A stretch of 64,000 nucleotides of DNA from Panulirus ornatus (GCF_036320965.1 NC_092225.1:72205108-72269107); one strand, 5' to 3'. Positions 43,489-55,666 are shown, numbered from the stretch's first letter. Translations and numbers: made by a program. Notes: a model not told the origin generated them from the letters alone.

Positions 43489-44340
43489 CTTTGTCGCTGT
43501 CTCCCGCGTTTGCGAGGTAGCGCAAGGAAACAGACGAAAGAAATGGCCCAACCCCCCCCATACACATGTACATACACACGTCCACACACGCAAATATACA
43601 TACCTACATAGCTTTCCATGGTTTACCCCAGACGCTTCACATGCCTTGATTCAATCCACTGACAGCACGTCAACCCCTGTATACCACATCGCTCCAATTC
43701 ACTCTATTCCTTGCCCTCCTTTCACCCTCCTGCATGTTCAGGCCCCGATCACACAAAATCCTTTTCACTCCATCTTTCCACCTCCAATTTGGTCTCCCTC
43801 TTCTCCTCGTTCCCTCCACCTCCGACACATATATCCTCTTGGTCAATCTTTCCTCACTCATTCTCTCCATGTGCCCAAACCATTTCAAAACACCCTCTTC
43901 TGCTCTCTCAACCACGCTCTTTTTATTTCCACACATCTCTCTTACCCTTACGTTACTTACTCGATCAAACCACCCCACACCACACATTGTCCTCAAACAT
44001 CTCATTTCCAGCACATCCATCCTCCTGCGCACAACTCTATCCATAGCCCACGCCTCGCAACCATACAACATTGTTGGAACTACTATTCCTTCAAACATAC
44101 CCATTTTTGCTTTCCGGGATAATGTTCTCGACTTCCACACATTTTTCAAGGCTCCCAAAATTTTCGCCCCCTCCCCCACCCTATGATCCACTTCCGCTTC
44201 CATGGTTCCATCCGCTGACAGATCCACTCCCAGATATCTAAAACACTTCACTTCCTCCAGCCTCTCACCATTCAAACTCACCTCCCAATTGACTTGACCC
44301 TCAACCCTACTGTACCTAATAACCTTGCTCTTATTGACAT
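43460..44340 (-). mobile_element. RTE LINE family A, copy 5, 5'-truncated
   Basis: Minus strand: A-tail complement (43460-43486), tail motif, 3' UTR, stop at 43670-43672, and about 224 codons of uninterrupted RTE frame up to the NVNKSKVI motif at 44340, where it meets (TA)n. Tail-to-tail with SIDE copy 7. Confidence 0.9.
43670..44340 (-). pseudogene. RTE C-terminal region, RT palm lost
   Basis: Begins at NVNKSKVIRYSRVEGQVNWE (RT motif D) and reads through FRYLGVDLSADGT, the GCEAWAMDRVVRRRMDVLEMR block and RRRGRPNWRWKDGVKRIL to the native stop. Motifs A, B and C are absent, so it cannot polymerise. Compared with copy 3 there are only scattered substitutions, for example VGWFDRVSN for VRWFDRVSN. 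The open frame extends upstream through the TA array by chance. Confidence 0.8.
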
Positions 44341-44351
44341 TTATATATATA

Positions 44352-44429
<78 letters not shown>
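44341..44429. repeat. (TA)n microsatellite
   Basis: At the 5' truncation point of LINE copy 5. Confidence 0.97.
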
Positions 44430-44431
<2 letters not shown>

Positions 44432-44519
44432 TTCCGTTTGTGTTAAGGACAATAACCAGGCTGCCTTCATCCCCCCCATTTTTTTGGTTAAATCTATTCA
44501 GGCCAAAAAAAATATATAG

Positions 44520-44990
44520 ATAAAGCTTGAAACCTCCTAACAACAAAAGAGATGGCATAAACATCCCACACTCTGGCAACCTGCCTCCAGCTGACGACTC
44601 CAGCTGGAGACCTCGTGAGATACGCCCACACACACACGCAGCAGCTGGTCCCACATATAACGCTGTAGTTTTGCCACCTTACAGCTTCTCCTGCGCGTGT
44701 GTTCGCGACTCACAAGTCCTTCCACAAGGCCTCGCCATACTTCCTACACTGGAACAGTTTTCTGAACACTCCTCCAACTGTTCGTAAGGTCGACTTGTGC
44801 TGGTGTCACCGGCCAGTTTATTATGCACCCGATGCTCATCCTGTGAGCGGTAGCGCAAAAGGATCACAAAGGTCACAAAGGGTCATAGTGCGTGGGTCTA
44901 TAGGGCCATACAGGGGTGTCCTGACCCAGGGCACAGGTCGCTGTCTCTGTGACAACACGTCCTCAACTCAGCTCGGCTCCAAGCAAACGA
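44520..44990. other. Unassigned sequence
   Basis: No gene or repeat recognised. Confidence 0.4.
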
Positions 44991-45008
44991 TAAAAAAAAA
45001 AAAAAATG

Positions 45009-45250
45009 TATCTTGCCGGATGGGACCGATGAATTTCGAAATGATCGATACGACTCGTGTTGTCTCGGTAGGGTTGGTAAGCGTGATTGTGAGATAGAGT
45101 TCCTATGCCATGGGAGCAAATGTAGCTAATAATCGGTATATCACAACATGATGAAAACAGGGTTACCAATTGAGGAGGCCAGACCAATGGGCATTTCTCA
45201 AAATCCTTCATCCGTAGTGTCATATTGTTTCATGCAAAAATGGCAAGATA
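45009..45250. mobile_element. MITE-like element, copy 1
   Basis: The ends TATCTTGCC and GGCAAGATA are perfect inverted repeats, extended outward by A-runs and T-runs (44992-45259). The interior, including GAATTTCGAAATGATC and GGCCAGACCAATGGGC, matches a second copy at 52448-52785. It is non-coding and about 240-270 bp long, as expected for a miniature DNA transposon. No known family recognised. Confidence 0.6.
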
Positions 45251-45259
45251 TTTTTTTCT

Positions 45260-46250
45260 AACGAGTCTCTCTCCTGCAATATCTACCGCAACCTAACTCA
45301 ATTTTCCACCACGAGCCCGTCTATATTTTGCATCATCCTGGAATTGCAAGTTGCATCGTCTTTCGCACGAGTTTTATCAAAAATAAATAAAAAAAAATAG
45401 AGCATTTTCTCTGCGCTTCCCAGTGCATTCTAGATCACCTAAAACAACTTTGCGCCAATTTTGAGTTAACTTCAGACAACATTCTGCAGAACTTACAGAA
45501 TACATTTTGCACTAACTTTCACGTGCTTTTAACTTCGGTCCTTGAATGCACTTCAGACAATTTTCTTGCCTGTATTTCAAAGGATGTAGTGAACGCATTC
45601 CTTGCTTCCACTTCAACATTATCAAACACTTATTTACCTACTGCAAATCATCAAAAATAACTGCAGTAATGATTCTATACCGTCGCGAACATATTGATTA
45701 TTTCAAGCACAGTCTGAGTGAGTATGTAGCCCGAATTATATATCCTAACTACGGTATAAAACATATAATGACAGCAATGCGAAATCGACTGACTATACGT
45801 TGTAACGTTCGCATTCGCTCATGATGATGAGATGCCGGAGCAATGTGGCAGGCACTGTCGTAGTCCCCACGCCAACTACGACGCGAAGTGTATCCAAATG
45901 ACATCTACATTCTCATTACCAGATGCGCCAGGCAGGAGCTCCGAGCACCATCATGTCCTCACACACACACACACACACACACACACGGCGGAGGCCTGAG
46001 GTGATGTGTGCCAGTCGGGGTGTTGATGATTGGAGGAGGGTGGGGAGAGCGGGTGCGTGTGTGTATCTTTCCCCACACACTTCTATGTTATAGCGTCAGG
46101 AGGATGCAGCTACAACGCCCTCGTCAATCAACGCTTGTCTATACGTCTAACGAATGTGCTCGTGTACGCAACAGCCTACGTGTTGCTTATGAGGGGGACA
46201 GTGATCATGCATGCACAAGCACACCACATGCACTCATATGGCCACACTAA
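45260..46250. other. Unassigned AT-rich sequence
   Basis: An open frame at 45546-45824 (92 codons) shows no motif. A CA run lies at 45960-45985. Confidence 0.35.
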
Positions 46251-46251
46251 C

Positions 46252-46252
<1 letters not shown>

Positions 46253-46309
<57 letters not shown>
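46253..46309. repeat. (CT)n microsatellite
   Basis: Pure CT run passing into a short CA-rich stretch. Confidence 0.96.
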
Positions 46310-46319
<10 letters not shown>

Positions 46320-46329
46320 CCACCCACAC

Positions 46330-47280
46330 ACACACTCACACTTGGAACGACACAATGATTCCATTTCAAACAACTCCCTCATCGCATTTTACACAGCCAA
46401 CTTCCTCTGATTTACATAATGACGGGTTTGCATTTTACATAGGAACAGAAAAGTGTTTTTCATTCCAGGACGAACGTAATTTGAATAAAGACTTGCCTAC
46501 TACCTCTGGGGGGGAGGGAGGAGAAAATGTATCAGAATTATTCCCCACTAAGATTTATATAATATATCTATACACATGGCTAATCGGTTTTTATATTAGC
46601 ATTAGATCTACTGATGTAGAAAAGAAAAAAATGATAATATCGAGATAAATTATAACACCGTAGACGATTCCCATGCCCATCGCTGTACGAGAAGTTTCAT
46701 TCCGCCGACTGGGAGAGCGTCAGCCATTTCCTAAGAGGCCGGCCGAGCTGCCAGCAACTGTAGTGCCAGGCGTACGATATTGTGGTGCCTGTGTCCCTGG
46801 CACTTCCGCTTCTGCACAATGTGGGGACGACTCTGGTCACACAAATTACAGTACCAGTTTCAGAGGCAAGTACAATAATCTCTTAAATATCAAACATGAA
46901 AAAGCAGCGACATCGAAGGGTCGAACAAATACACATACATACATAAACACTGACAATCATCGCCCTAACAAATACACAAAGACATTCTACCTCTTTTATT
47001 TCTGTAGAAATCGATTTCGAGACACGTAATGCTATATATTCAGGTATTTGTTATTTATTCTTGAGTACGTAAGTACGACCAGAGGGTATGGCTGCCTGGC
47101 ATCTAACCTCATGCTTCAGGGTCAGGTCAAAGGTCAAGCCTTCTTAAGCAAAAGGGTAGTGACGTAGTTCTCAAGGGGTTAATTATCAACACACAATACG
47201 TGGGCGAGCACCTTACTGACCGGCCTCTCCCGACACAACAGACGAGGTCGACGCTGCTCAAAACGATAGTTCAGGCGTCA
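46330..47280. other. Unassigned sequence
   Basis: An open frame at 46673-47029 (118 codons) has no recognised domain. No repeat seen. Confidence 0.35.
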
Positions 47281-47299
47281 CATATATATATATTCTTGT

Positions 47300-47793
47300 C
47301 CAATATTTGATGGCTGTTTCCTGCGTTTGCAAGGTAGCGCCAGGAACAGACAAAGAATGGCCGCATCCGCTTATCCGTTTTCTGTCATGTGTAACGCACC
47401 GAAATCACAGTTCCCTTATCTCCACATCCAGGCCCCACAGACCTTTCTATGGTTTATCCAATGTCCCGGTTTAGTACACTGACAACACGTCGACCCCTGT
47501 ATACCCCATTGTTCCAATTCACTCTATCCCATTCACGTCTTTCGCCCTCATGCATGCTCAATCTTAAATCACTCAAAATCTTTTTCATTCCATCCCTCCA
47601 CCTCCAATATGGTATACCCGTTCTCCTTATTCTCTCCAATTCTGAGGCACAAATCCTTTTTGTCAACCTTTCCTCGCTCATTCTCTCCATATGTCCAAAC
47701 TATTTCAGCACACCCTCTTCTGCTCTCTCATCCACACACACAAACCTCTCTTAACTCGATCAAACCACCTCACTCCATACACTGTCCTCAAAC
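47300..47793 (-). pseudogene. RTE LINE family B, minus strand, C-terminus and 3' UTR
   Basis: From the tail motif (complement of CCTGCGTTTGCAAGGTAGCG, 47327-47346) through the UTR and the end of the frame, upstream to the VYGVR region at about 47770 and its 5' cut at 47793. Frameshifted near 47720-47750. It joins the following plus-strand family B fragment with no spacer. Confidence 0.82.
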
Positions 47794-48724
47794 AGAAATG
47801 CTTTGTGGAAGGTCTTTAGTGTATATGGTGTTGGAGGTAAGTTGACAAAATCAATGATAGGTTCTTATCGAGGGTGTAAGACTTGTGTACGAGTAGGAAG
47901 AAAGGAGATTGACCGGTTCCCAATGAAGGCTGGTCTGCGGCAGGGATGAGTGATGTCACCGGAGTTGTTTAATTTACTTGTGGACTGGGTGGCGAGGGAG
48001 GTAAATGCAAGATTGGAAAAAGAGGCGAGTATACAGTCAGTGGGGGATGAGAGGGATTGGGAAGTCGCTTATTGTTCGCCAATGATACACCACTGGTGGT
48101 TGCTGATTCGAGTGAGAAATTGCATGAGTTGGTGACTGAGTTAGGAAGAGCGTGTGAATGGAGAAAGTTGAGAGTGAATGTGAATAAAAGCAAGGTTATT
48201 AGGTTCAGAAGGGTTGAGGGACAAGTTAGTTCGGATGTAAGTTTGAATGGAGAAAAATTGGAGTACGTAAAGTGTTTTTGATATCTGGGAGTCGACTTGG
48301 CAGCGAATGGAACCACGGAAGCAGAAGTAGGTTATAGGGTGGGGGAGGGGGCGATGGTTCTGGGGGTGATGAAGAATGTGTGGAAAGAGAGAAAGTTATT
48401 TCGGGGGTCGAAAATGAGTATGTTTGAAAGAATAGCAATTCCAACAATATCATATGGTTGCGAGGCATGGGTTATGGACAGGATTGTGTGGAGGAAGGTG
48501 GATGTGTCGGAAATGAAATGTCTGAGGACAGTATGTGGTGTGAGGTGGATTGATCGAGTAATTAATGAAAGGGTAAGAGAGATGTGTAGTAATAAAATGA
48601 GTGTGGTCAAGAGCAGACGAGGGTGTGCTGAAATGGTTTGGACATATGGAAAGAACGGGTGAGGAAGGATTGACAAAGAGGATATATGTGTCAGAGGTGG
48701 AGGGAACAAGGAGAACCGGGAGAC
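47794..48724 (+). pseudogene. RTE LINE family B, plus strand, RT motif A/B region to C-terminus
   Basis: Opens with ALWKVFSVYGVGGKL, reads RT motif B as GLRQG then a stop codon in place of Cys, VMSPELFNLLVDWVAREVN, then frameshifts before motif C. Motif C is recognisable in DNA (TTCGCCAATGATACACC, encoding FANDTP), so the first catalytic Asp is Asn here. It continues through NVNKSKVIRFRRVEGQVS, GCEAWVMDRIVWRKVDVSEMK and VRWIDRVINERVREMC and breaks off after RRTGR near 48724. It is inactive. Confidence 0.82.
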
Positions 48725-48811
48725 GCAAGGGAACGGGGGGAGGGGGGGAGAGAAGAGAAGAGAATGCATATGACATCTTTTTCCTTTTTCTTTATACATT
48801 TGGGGTGTTTC

Positions 48812-49005
48812 CTGTGAGGCGGGGCGGCGTCGGGAATGGACGAAGGCGAGCAAGTATGAATATGTACATGTGTATATATGTATATGTATATGCATGTATG
48901 TATGTGTATGTGCGTATATGTGTACATATATGTGTATGTGAGTGGATGTGTCTTTCCTCGCCTGTTTCCTGGCGTTATCTCGTTGACGCAGAAAACGACG
49001 ATCAA

Positions 49006-49006
<1 letters not shown>
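48812..49006 (+). mobile_element. RTE 3' UTR, TG-rich subfamily, with tail
   Basis: GCAAGTATGAATATGTACAT and a TG/TA-rich stretch match the middle of the long 3' UTR at 15900-16010, and the end CCTGGCGTTATCTCGTTGAC then GCAGAAAACGACGATCAAGT is a tail motif. (TA)n follows. Confidence 0.7.

Positions 49007-49072
<66 letters not shown>
49007..49072. repeat. (TA)n microsatellite
   Basis: Follows the RTE tail. Confidence 0.97.
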
Positions 49073-49074
<2 letters not shown>

Positions 49075-49218
49075 AGAGAGGAGGAGCTAAGACGCCGTTG
49101 GTGAACAAGTGTTTGTGGTTTTCGGGTCTGGCGGCACCGTGCCTGTCATAAAATTTTATTACATGGACAAGACAGGAAAACATTTTCTCCAGATCGATAC
49201 ATGCCACATCAAACGCCT

Positions 49219-49221
<3 letters not shown>

Positions 49222-49297
<76 letters not shown>
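49222..49297. repeat. (CT)n microsatellite
   Basis: Pure CT run. Confidence 0.97.
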
Positions 49298-49299
<2 letters not shown>

Positions 49300-49534
49300 T
49301 TCTCATACAAGTTTTTCAAAGCAAACGCCTGGTCCACACCCTCTACCACACCCAAAGCTACATTGTTCCACCCCAGTCTGATGATCTGTGGATGGTGCCA
49401 GCCTCTTAATCACCACTGTGCCAAACAGTTTATCACTTATACTAAAAAGAATAATATATATATATAACCTCTGTAATTCAAGTATCCAATTCTGTTGTCA
49501 CTGCCTTCGGTATAACGGCACTATACAAGCATTC

Positions 49535-50045
49535 TACCATAATTGAAAATCCAGACTTACCAACCCGTAATGCTGTCACTCACTTTCTTGAGAAATTCAA
49601 CCGCATTTACCTCCACTCAAGCCGCTTTGCCACACTTCATCTCACGCAAGACTTTCCCTACCTCCTTTTTTTCCCCAACTATTTGCTTTTTCTCTTTCAC
49701 TCCGTATACCACCTCCTCAAACATCCTACATGTGTCACACTATCTTGTAACGCATTCAAAAGTCCTTTAAAATACTCACTTCATGTTTTCTTTACCAATC
49801 ATCACTTCCTCATCTGGTCCTCTCTGATGTTCTCATTTGTTCATTTGTTCTCCTCACACTATTCACATCCTTCCAAAACATTTTATATTCCCTGAAGTGT
49901 GTCAATGCTTTCTCATCCCTATTTCTCATCCACTTTTTTTTTTTTTTTTTTTTTTACCTCTTGGTGCTTTCTTCTGTACATCATCCCAATTAATCGCACT
50001 CCTTCCGGGCAAGTATCACCCATACACCCCTTTTCTCTTTTACAG
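49535..50045 (-). pseudogene. RTE LINE family B, linker and start of RT
   Basis: On the minus strand the pieces FREYKMFWKDVNSVRRTNEQM (about 49850), GGIRSEREKANS and a degraded MKCGKAA region align with the family A linker FRENKKMFWKEVNRVRKTREQM to MKAGKAAGLDG. Near 50000 a KECD-like reading matches the LQGRSATDW linker of family B. Many stops and a T-run (49927-49950) interrupt it. It is a decayed internal fragment with neither end of the LINE. Confidence 0.7.
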
Positions 50046-50049
50046 GCAA

Positions 50050-50455
50050 CTATCATCACCACTACCACACCACAATCCCTACCATCATCACCACTACTAC
50101 CATCAGCACAACCAATACACAGCCATCATCACTACCACAACAACCATCATCACTACCACACCACAACCACGACAACCATCATCACGACCACCATCAACAC
50201 GACAACCATCATCACTACCACACCACAACCACGACAACCATCATCAACCATCATCACTACCACACCACAACCACGACAACCATCATCACTACCACCATCA
50301 ACACGACAACCATCATCACTACCACACCACAACCACGACAACCATCATCACTACCACACCACAACCACGACAACCATCATCACGACCACCATCAACACGA
50401 CAACCATCATCACTACCACACCACAACCACGACAACCATCATCACTACCACCAGC
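50050..50455. repeat. CAC/ATC-rich minisatellite
   Basis: CATCATCACTACCACACCAC and AACCACGACAACCATC phrases recur in units of about 36-60 bp. Confidence 0.92.
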
Positions 50456-50619
50456 CATCGTCCTGACCTGGTCATGTCTCCACACTCTCTCATGTACCAG
50501 CCACCCGGGAGTGTGTGTCCATCATGTACCTGCAACACTCCCACAAGATCATGCATACATTCCTTCATACACCATGCATACATTCTCACTAGCAGGCGCT
50601 CCAGCCCCATCACCTTTAG

Positions 50620-51058
50620 CAGCACATTACACGTGGGGCGCTACGGCAAGAGGCGCCACATTTGACGTTCTAAGGCAGGAGGCGCCACACATAGGCCCTA
50701 ATGCAGGAGGCGCCACACGTGAGATCCTACGGCAGGAGGTGCCACATGTGGGTACCACAGCAGGAGGCGCCACATGTGGGTACCACAGCAGGAGGCGCCA
50801 CATGTAGGTACCACAGCAGGAGGCGCCACATGTGGGTACCACAGCAGGAGGCGCCACATGTGGGTACCACAGCAGGAGGCGCCACATGTGGGTACCACAG
50901 CAGGAGGTGCCACATGTGGGTACCACAGCAGGAGGCGCCACATGTGGGTACCACAGCAGGAGGTGCCACATGTGGGTACCACAGCAGAAGGTGCCACACG
51001 TGGATCCTACAGCAGGAGGTGCCACATGTGGGTACCACAGCAGGAGGCGCCACACTTG
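50620..51058. repeat. 28-bp minisatellite of stacked palindromes, about 15 units
   Basis: Units CAGGAGGCGCCACATGTGGG then TACCACAG. Each good unit contains GGCGCC, CCACATGTGG and GGTACC palindromes in series. Outer units (50620-50740 and 50985-51015) are diverged; the centre is nearly uniform. Confidence 0.95.
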
Positions 51059-51279
51059 GGCTGGACTGGTATGATGGCCTGAGATGATCACTAGGGATGT
51101 GGATGGCTAGTCACGGGGGTGAGGGAGCAGTTGAGGGAGGAGGGACGGTGCTCTCCCTTTACCATACCTTCCTCCTCACTATCCACACCCGCTCCCTCAT
51201 CCCCGTCACCGCCCAAAGCCAGGGCTTCTCACACTCTCCTCATAAACGTCCTCGTTTGGGGAAAGAGTCGCAGGATGGT

Positions 51280-51490
51280 TCATGAGGAGGAGTTATGAGG
51301 GGGAGGTATGAGGGGGAGGTATGAGGGGGAGTTATGAGGGGGAGGTATGAGGGGGAGTTATGAGGGGGAGTTATGAGGGGGAGGTATGAGGAGGAGTTAT
51401 GAGGGGGAGGTATGAGGGGGAGTTATGAGGAGGAGTTATGAGGGGGAGTTATGAGGGGGAGTTATGAGGGGGAGTTATGAGGGGGAGGGC
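51280..51490. repeat. 13-bp minisatellite
   Basis: TTATGAGGGGGAG and GTATGAGGGGGAG units, about 16 copies. Confidence 0.93.
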
Positions 51491-51541
51491 GACGCCTGAG
51501 AACGTGTCAGACTTTGTGTTAGGGGTTGATATACCTCCTGA

Positions 51542-51543
<2 letters not shown>

Positions 51544-51612
<69 letters not shown>
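51544..51612. repeat. (TA)n microsatellite
   Basis: Abuts the 5' end of SIDE copy 8. Confidence 0.97.
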
Positions 51613-52357
<745 letters not shown>

Positions 52358-52447
52358 ACTTAACTTAACCTAACCATGCATACACGCAGGTATACATATT
52401 ACCTTAAACGCGACAGTATACATCATACATAGGCACGAGAAAGTATG

Positions 52448-52785
52448 CACGGTAAAAAACGAAATCTTTTCTGGATGGGATCGATTAATTTCGAAATGAT
52501 CAATACTAACTCGTGTTGCATTAGTAAGCGTGAGTTGGAGACAGAATTTCTAATACCAGTGGTAGCCCTACTCTATAGCTGATATTTGTATAGAAATATG
52601 AAATCAATATAGCTCTCATAAAAGCAAAAGGCAGGAAATTTAGCAAGCAATCGATACATTACAATATCATGAAAAGCAGGGCTACCATTGTGAGGCCAGA
52701 CCAATGGACATTTCTCGAAATCCTTCGGCCATGTTGTCATATTGTTTCACAGAAAAAAGTGGTTAGATACTTTCTTTTCACCGTG
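52448..52785. mobile_element. MITE-like element, copy 2
   Basis: Terminal inverted repeats CACGGTAAAAAACGAAATCT and the complement of AGATACTTTCTTTTCACCGTG agree at most positions over about 20 bp. A TA dinucleotide lies two bases outside each end (52444-52445, 52788-52789), which would fit a TA target duplication. The interior shares two blocks with copy 1 and carries about 95 extra bases (52585-52675). It is non-coding. Confidence 0.6.
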
Positions 52786-52936
52786 TGTACACAACAAACA
52801 CTGTAAACACGTATGTATAAATACATATGATATAAACTGGTGTTCACAAATATTTATATTCAAAGGGAAAAATAAACGGCTAGGGTAGTGCGTGATCCTG
52901 TACAATGTGGCACATGTGCATGTTGTGAGCAGGTGT

Positions 52937-52938
<2 letters not shown>

Positions 52939-52979
<41 letters not shown>
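52939..52979. repeat. (CA)n microsatellite
   Basis: Pure CA run. Confidence 0.96.
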
Positions 52980-52980
<1 letters not shown>

Positions 52981-53054
52981 ACCCGTACAATTCGATCAAC
53001 AACAATCACAACTATCATTCATGTAGAAATTATATTTCATAACTCGTAAGAGCA

Positions 53055-53057
<3 letters not shown>

Positions 53058-53151
<94 letters not shown>
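53058..53151. repeat. Compound (CT)n(CA)n microsatellite
   Basis: CT run to 53138, then a short CA run. Confidence 0.96.
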
Positions 53152-53152
<1 letters not shown>

Positions 53153-53221
53153 GTAGATAAACATAACCAGGCACTGCCCCATTTCCAACCCGTCCCCAAC
53201 CCTGGGTCAAATCCCATCCCT

Positions 53222-53412
53222 GCAGCAACAGCTCACAACTCCCACAACAGCTCACAACTCCTCACAACAGCTCACAACTCCCCACAACAGCTCACAACTC
53301 CTCACAACAGCTCACAACTCCTCACAACAACTCACAACTCCTCACAACAGCTCACAACTCCCCACAACAGCTCACAACTCCTCACAACAGCTCACAACTC
53401 CTCACAACAACT
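53222..53412. repeat. About 20-bp minisatellite, 9-10 units
   Basis: Units CACAACAGCTCACAACTCCT. Confidence 0.94.
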
Positions 53413-53667
53413 TACCACTAACAAGGAAAGTATTCTTGGTGCTCCTGGCTTTATAGGCTGCCAAATGTCCACGGGAAATGATGCTACACAAAAAAAACCA
53501 CTAGTGTTATTACCATCAATATGATAACTACGTCTCTTCTTGTTACAGTAGGTCCATGATGCTACCACTGCTCATGCTGCAGTGTGGGTGTGGCTGATGT
53601 GGCAAAGGTGGGCTCAGTGTGGCAAAAAAAAAAATGTAAGCGTGGTTCATTGCCAAAAATGTGCTTG

Positions 53668-53815
53668 ATGTGGTCGTGCACCTGTTTGATGGGGTCGTGC
53701 ACCTGTTTGATGAGGTCGTGCACCTGCTTGATGTGGTCGCGCACCTGTTTGATGTGGTCGTGCACCTGTTTGATGTGGTCGTGCACCTGCTTGATGTGGA
53801 CGTGCACCTGGTGTG
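53668..53815. repeat. 21-bp minisatellite, 7 units
   Basis: Units TGCACCTGTTTGATGTGGTCG. Confidence 0.94.
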
Positions 53816-53819
53816 GCAC

Positions 53820-54790
53820 ATCGCGGATGTGGCAACAATATGCGTGATCCTGATGAGGCAGATGTGTGGAGCAACAATGTAGATGATGTGGTGAAAAAGT
53901 GGTTGATGTGGCAGGGGTGTGGTTGACCCGGCAGCAGCAAGGCTGATGTGGCACATCGTAAGGTGAGGTTGATGGCGCTACCACGCGGGTGTGGGTGATG
54001 TGGCAGGGATACCCCTGATGTATCACGGGTGTGGGTGATGATGTGCCGGGAGTGTGTGTAGGTGTGGCTCATGTGGTACGATTATGGACGCTGGGAGGTC
54101 CCTCAGGTGGCAGGCGTACACGTGGGAGTGGCAAGGGAGGGTGTGGCTGATGTGGCAAGTTCAAGTTCCATGTGGGGGGGGGGGGCGTGGCTTATATGGC
54201 ACAGTAAGGCTGCAAGCGTGGGTGTGGCTGATGTGGCGAGTGTGGTTGATGTGTTATTAATGGTTGTGGTTGATGTGGTAAGGGTGTGGTTGATGTGGCG
54301 AGTGTGATGATGTGGTATTGATGGTTGTGGTTGATGTGGTAAGGGTGTGGTTGATGTGGCGAGAGTGTGGTTCATGTGGCATTGATTGGTGTGGTTGATG
54401 TGGTGTAGTGGGTGTGATTAATGTGGCAACGAAGTGGGAGTGGTTGAACTGGCAAGTGTGGGTGTGGTTAATGCAGCCACAGTGGGTGTGGCTCACATGA
54501 CAGCAGTGTGGGTGTGGCTCATATGGCAAGGGTGACATACATGCCGATGTGGCACAATGTAGGTGTGGCCACTGTGGCAGTATACCTGGTGTGGTTAATG
54601 TGGTAACACTGAATGTATCTGAAGATGTGGCACAGATCCTGCATTTGGTGTAGCACAGACAGGAAGTCCTCAGATAAGGGCCGTGTCCGCTGTGGTATAC
54701 CTGGTGTGGCACACAGGGAGGGCGTGGCTGGTGAGGCGGCACCAGCGGACACCACAGACGATGTGGCAACAGTGGTGAAACTGTGGCACA
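53820..54790. repeat. Degenerate GTGTGGTTGATGTGGC repeat, about 1 kb
   Basis: Phrases GTGGTTGATGTGGCAAGG and GTGGCTGATGTGGC recur irregularly throughout, sharing GATGTGG with the preceding 21-bp array. Confidence 0.75.
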
Positions 54791-54794
54791 CCTG

Positions 54795-55285
54795 GCAACA
54801 CTAACCACACCTCAGTGTTGCAACCACACTTCTAACCACACCTCAGTGTTGCAACCTCACTTCTAACCACACCTCAGTGTCGCGACCACACTTCTAACCA
54901 CACCTCAGTATCGCAACCACACTTCTAACCACACCTCAGTGTCGCAACCACACTTCTAACCACACCTCAGTATCGCAACCACACTTCTAACCACACCTCA
55001 GTGTTGCAACCACACTTCTAACCACACCTCAGTATCGCAACCACACTTCTAACCACACCTCAGTGTCGCAACCACACTTCTAACCACACCTCAGTGTTGC
55101 AACCACACTTCTAACCACACCTCAGTGTCGCAACCACACTTCTAACCACACCTCAGTGTTGCAACCACACTTCTAACCACACCCCAGTGTTGCAACCACA
55201 CTTCTAACCACACCTCAGTGTCGCAACCACACTTCTAACCACACTTCAGTGTTGCAACCACACTTCTAACCACACCTCAGTATTG
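54795..55285. repeat. 31-bp minisatellite, about 16 units
   Basis: Units CTTCTAACCACACCTCAGTG then TCGCAACCACA at exact 31-bp spacing, with GTCGC, GTTGC and ATCGC variants. Confidence 0.96.
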
Positions 55286-55660
55286 CCAGCACCAGCTGCG
55301 CAATCAAGACACTCCATACCCTCTTCCCTTAGCCTAACACCACACCCACCTTCCCCTCCACTCAATTGCATATAACAACACAACACAAACTTGGCCACAA
55401 CCCTAACAAGCTTCTTCCTCAGAACAACAAATTAGAAACACAAAACACCGCCCGTGAAATTAAAAAAAAAATTTCCCCGCGCGTAAAACTTGGGCGTAAG
55501 AACACGGGTGATTTAGCGTAACAAATCCCCTTACCAGAGGGCTTTGTTGACTGCCTGCCTGGCTGGGGTAAGTCTGTCTGGCACCAGCAAGAACGGCGAC
55601 GAGACTCATCAGGCCTGGGAACCCCCCGGGCTGTAACCTTAACAATCACCATCTGCCCGG

Positions 55661-55666
55661 GAGAGA

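Noticed and set aside
46673..47029. A 118-codon open frame as a host gene
   Set aside because: Low complexity in its second half, no recognisable motif and no splice-site context.
52358..52376. Telomere-like AACTTAACTTAACCTAACC at a LINE truncation point (and a similar stretch near 28205)
   Set aside because: Fewer than three imperfect CCTAA-type units; not enough to call interstitial telomeric DNA.
54795..55285. CRISPR-like regular 31-bp repeats
   Set aside because: Units are contiguous with no unique spacers, and the genome is eukaryotic.
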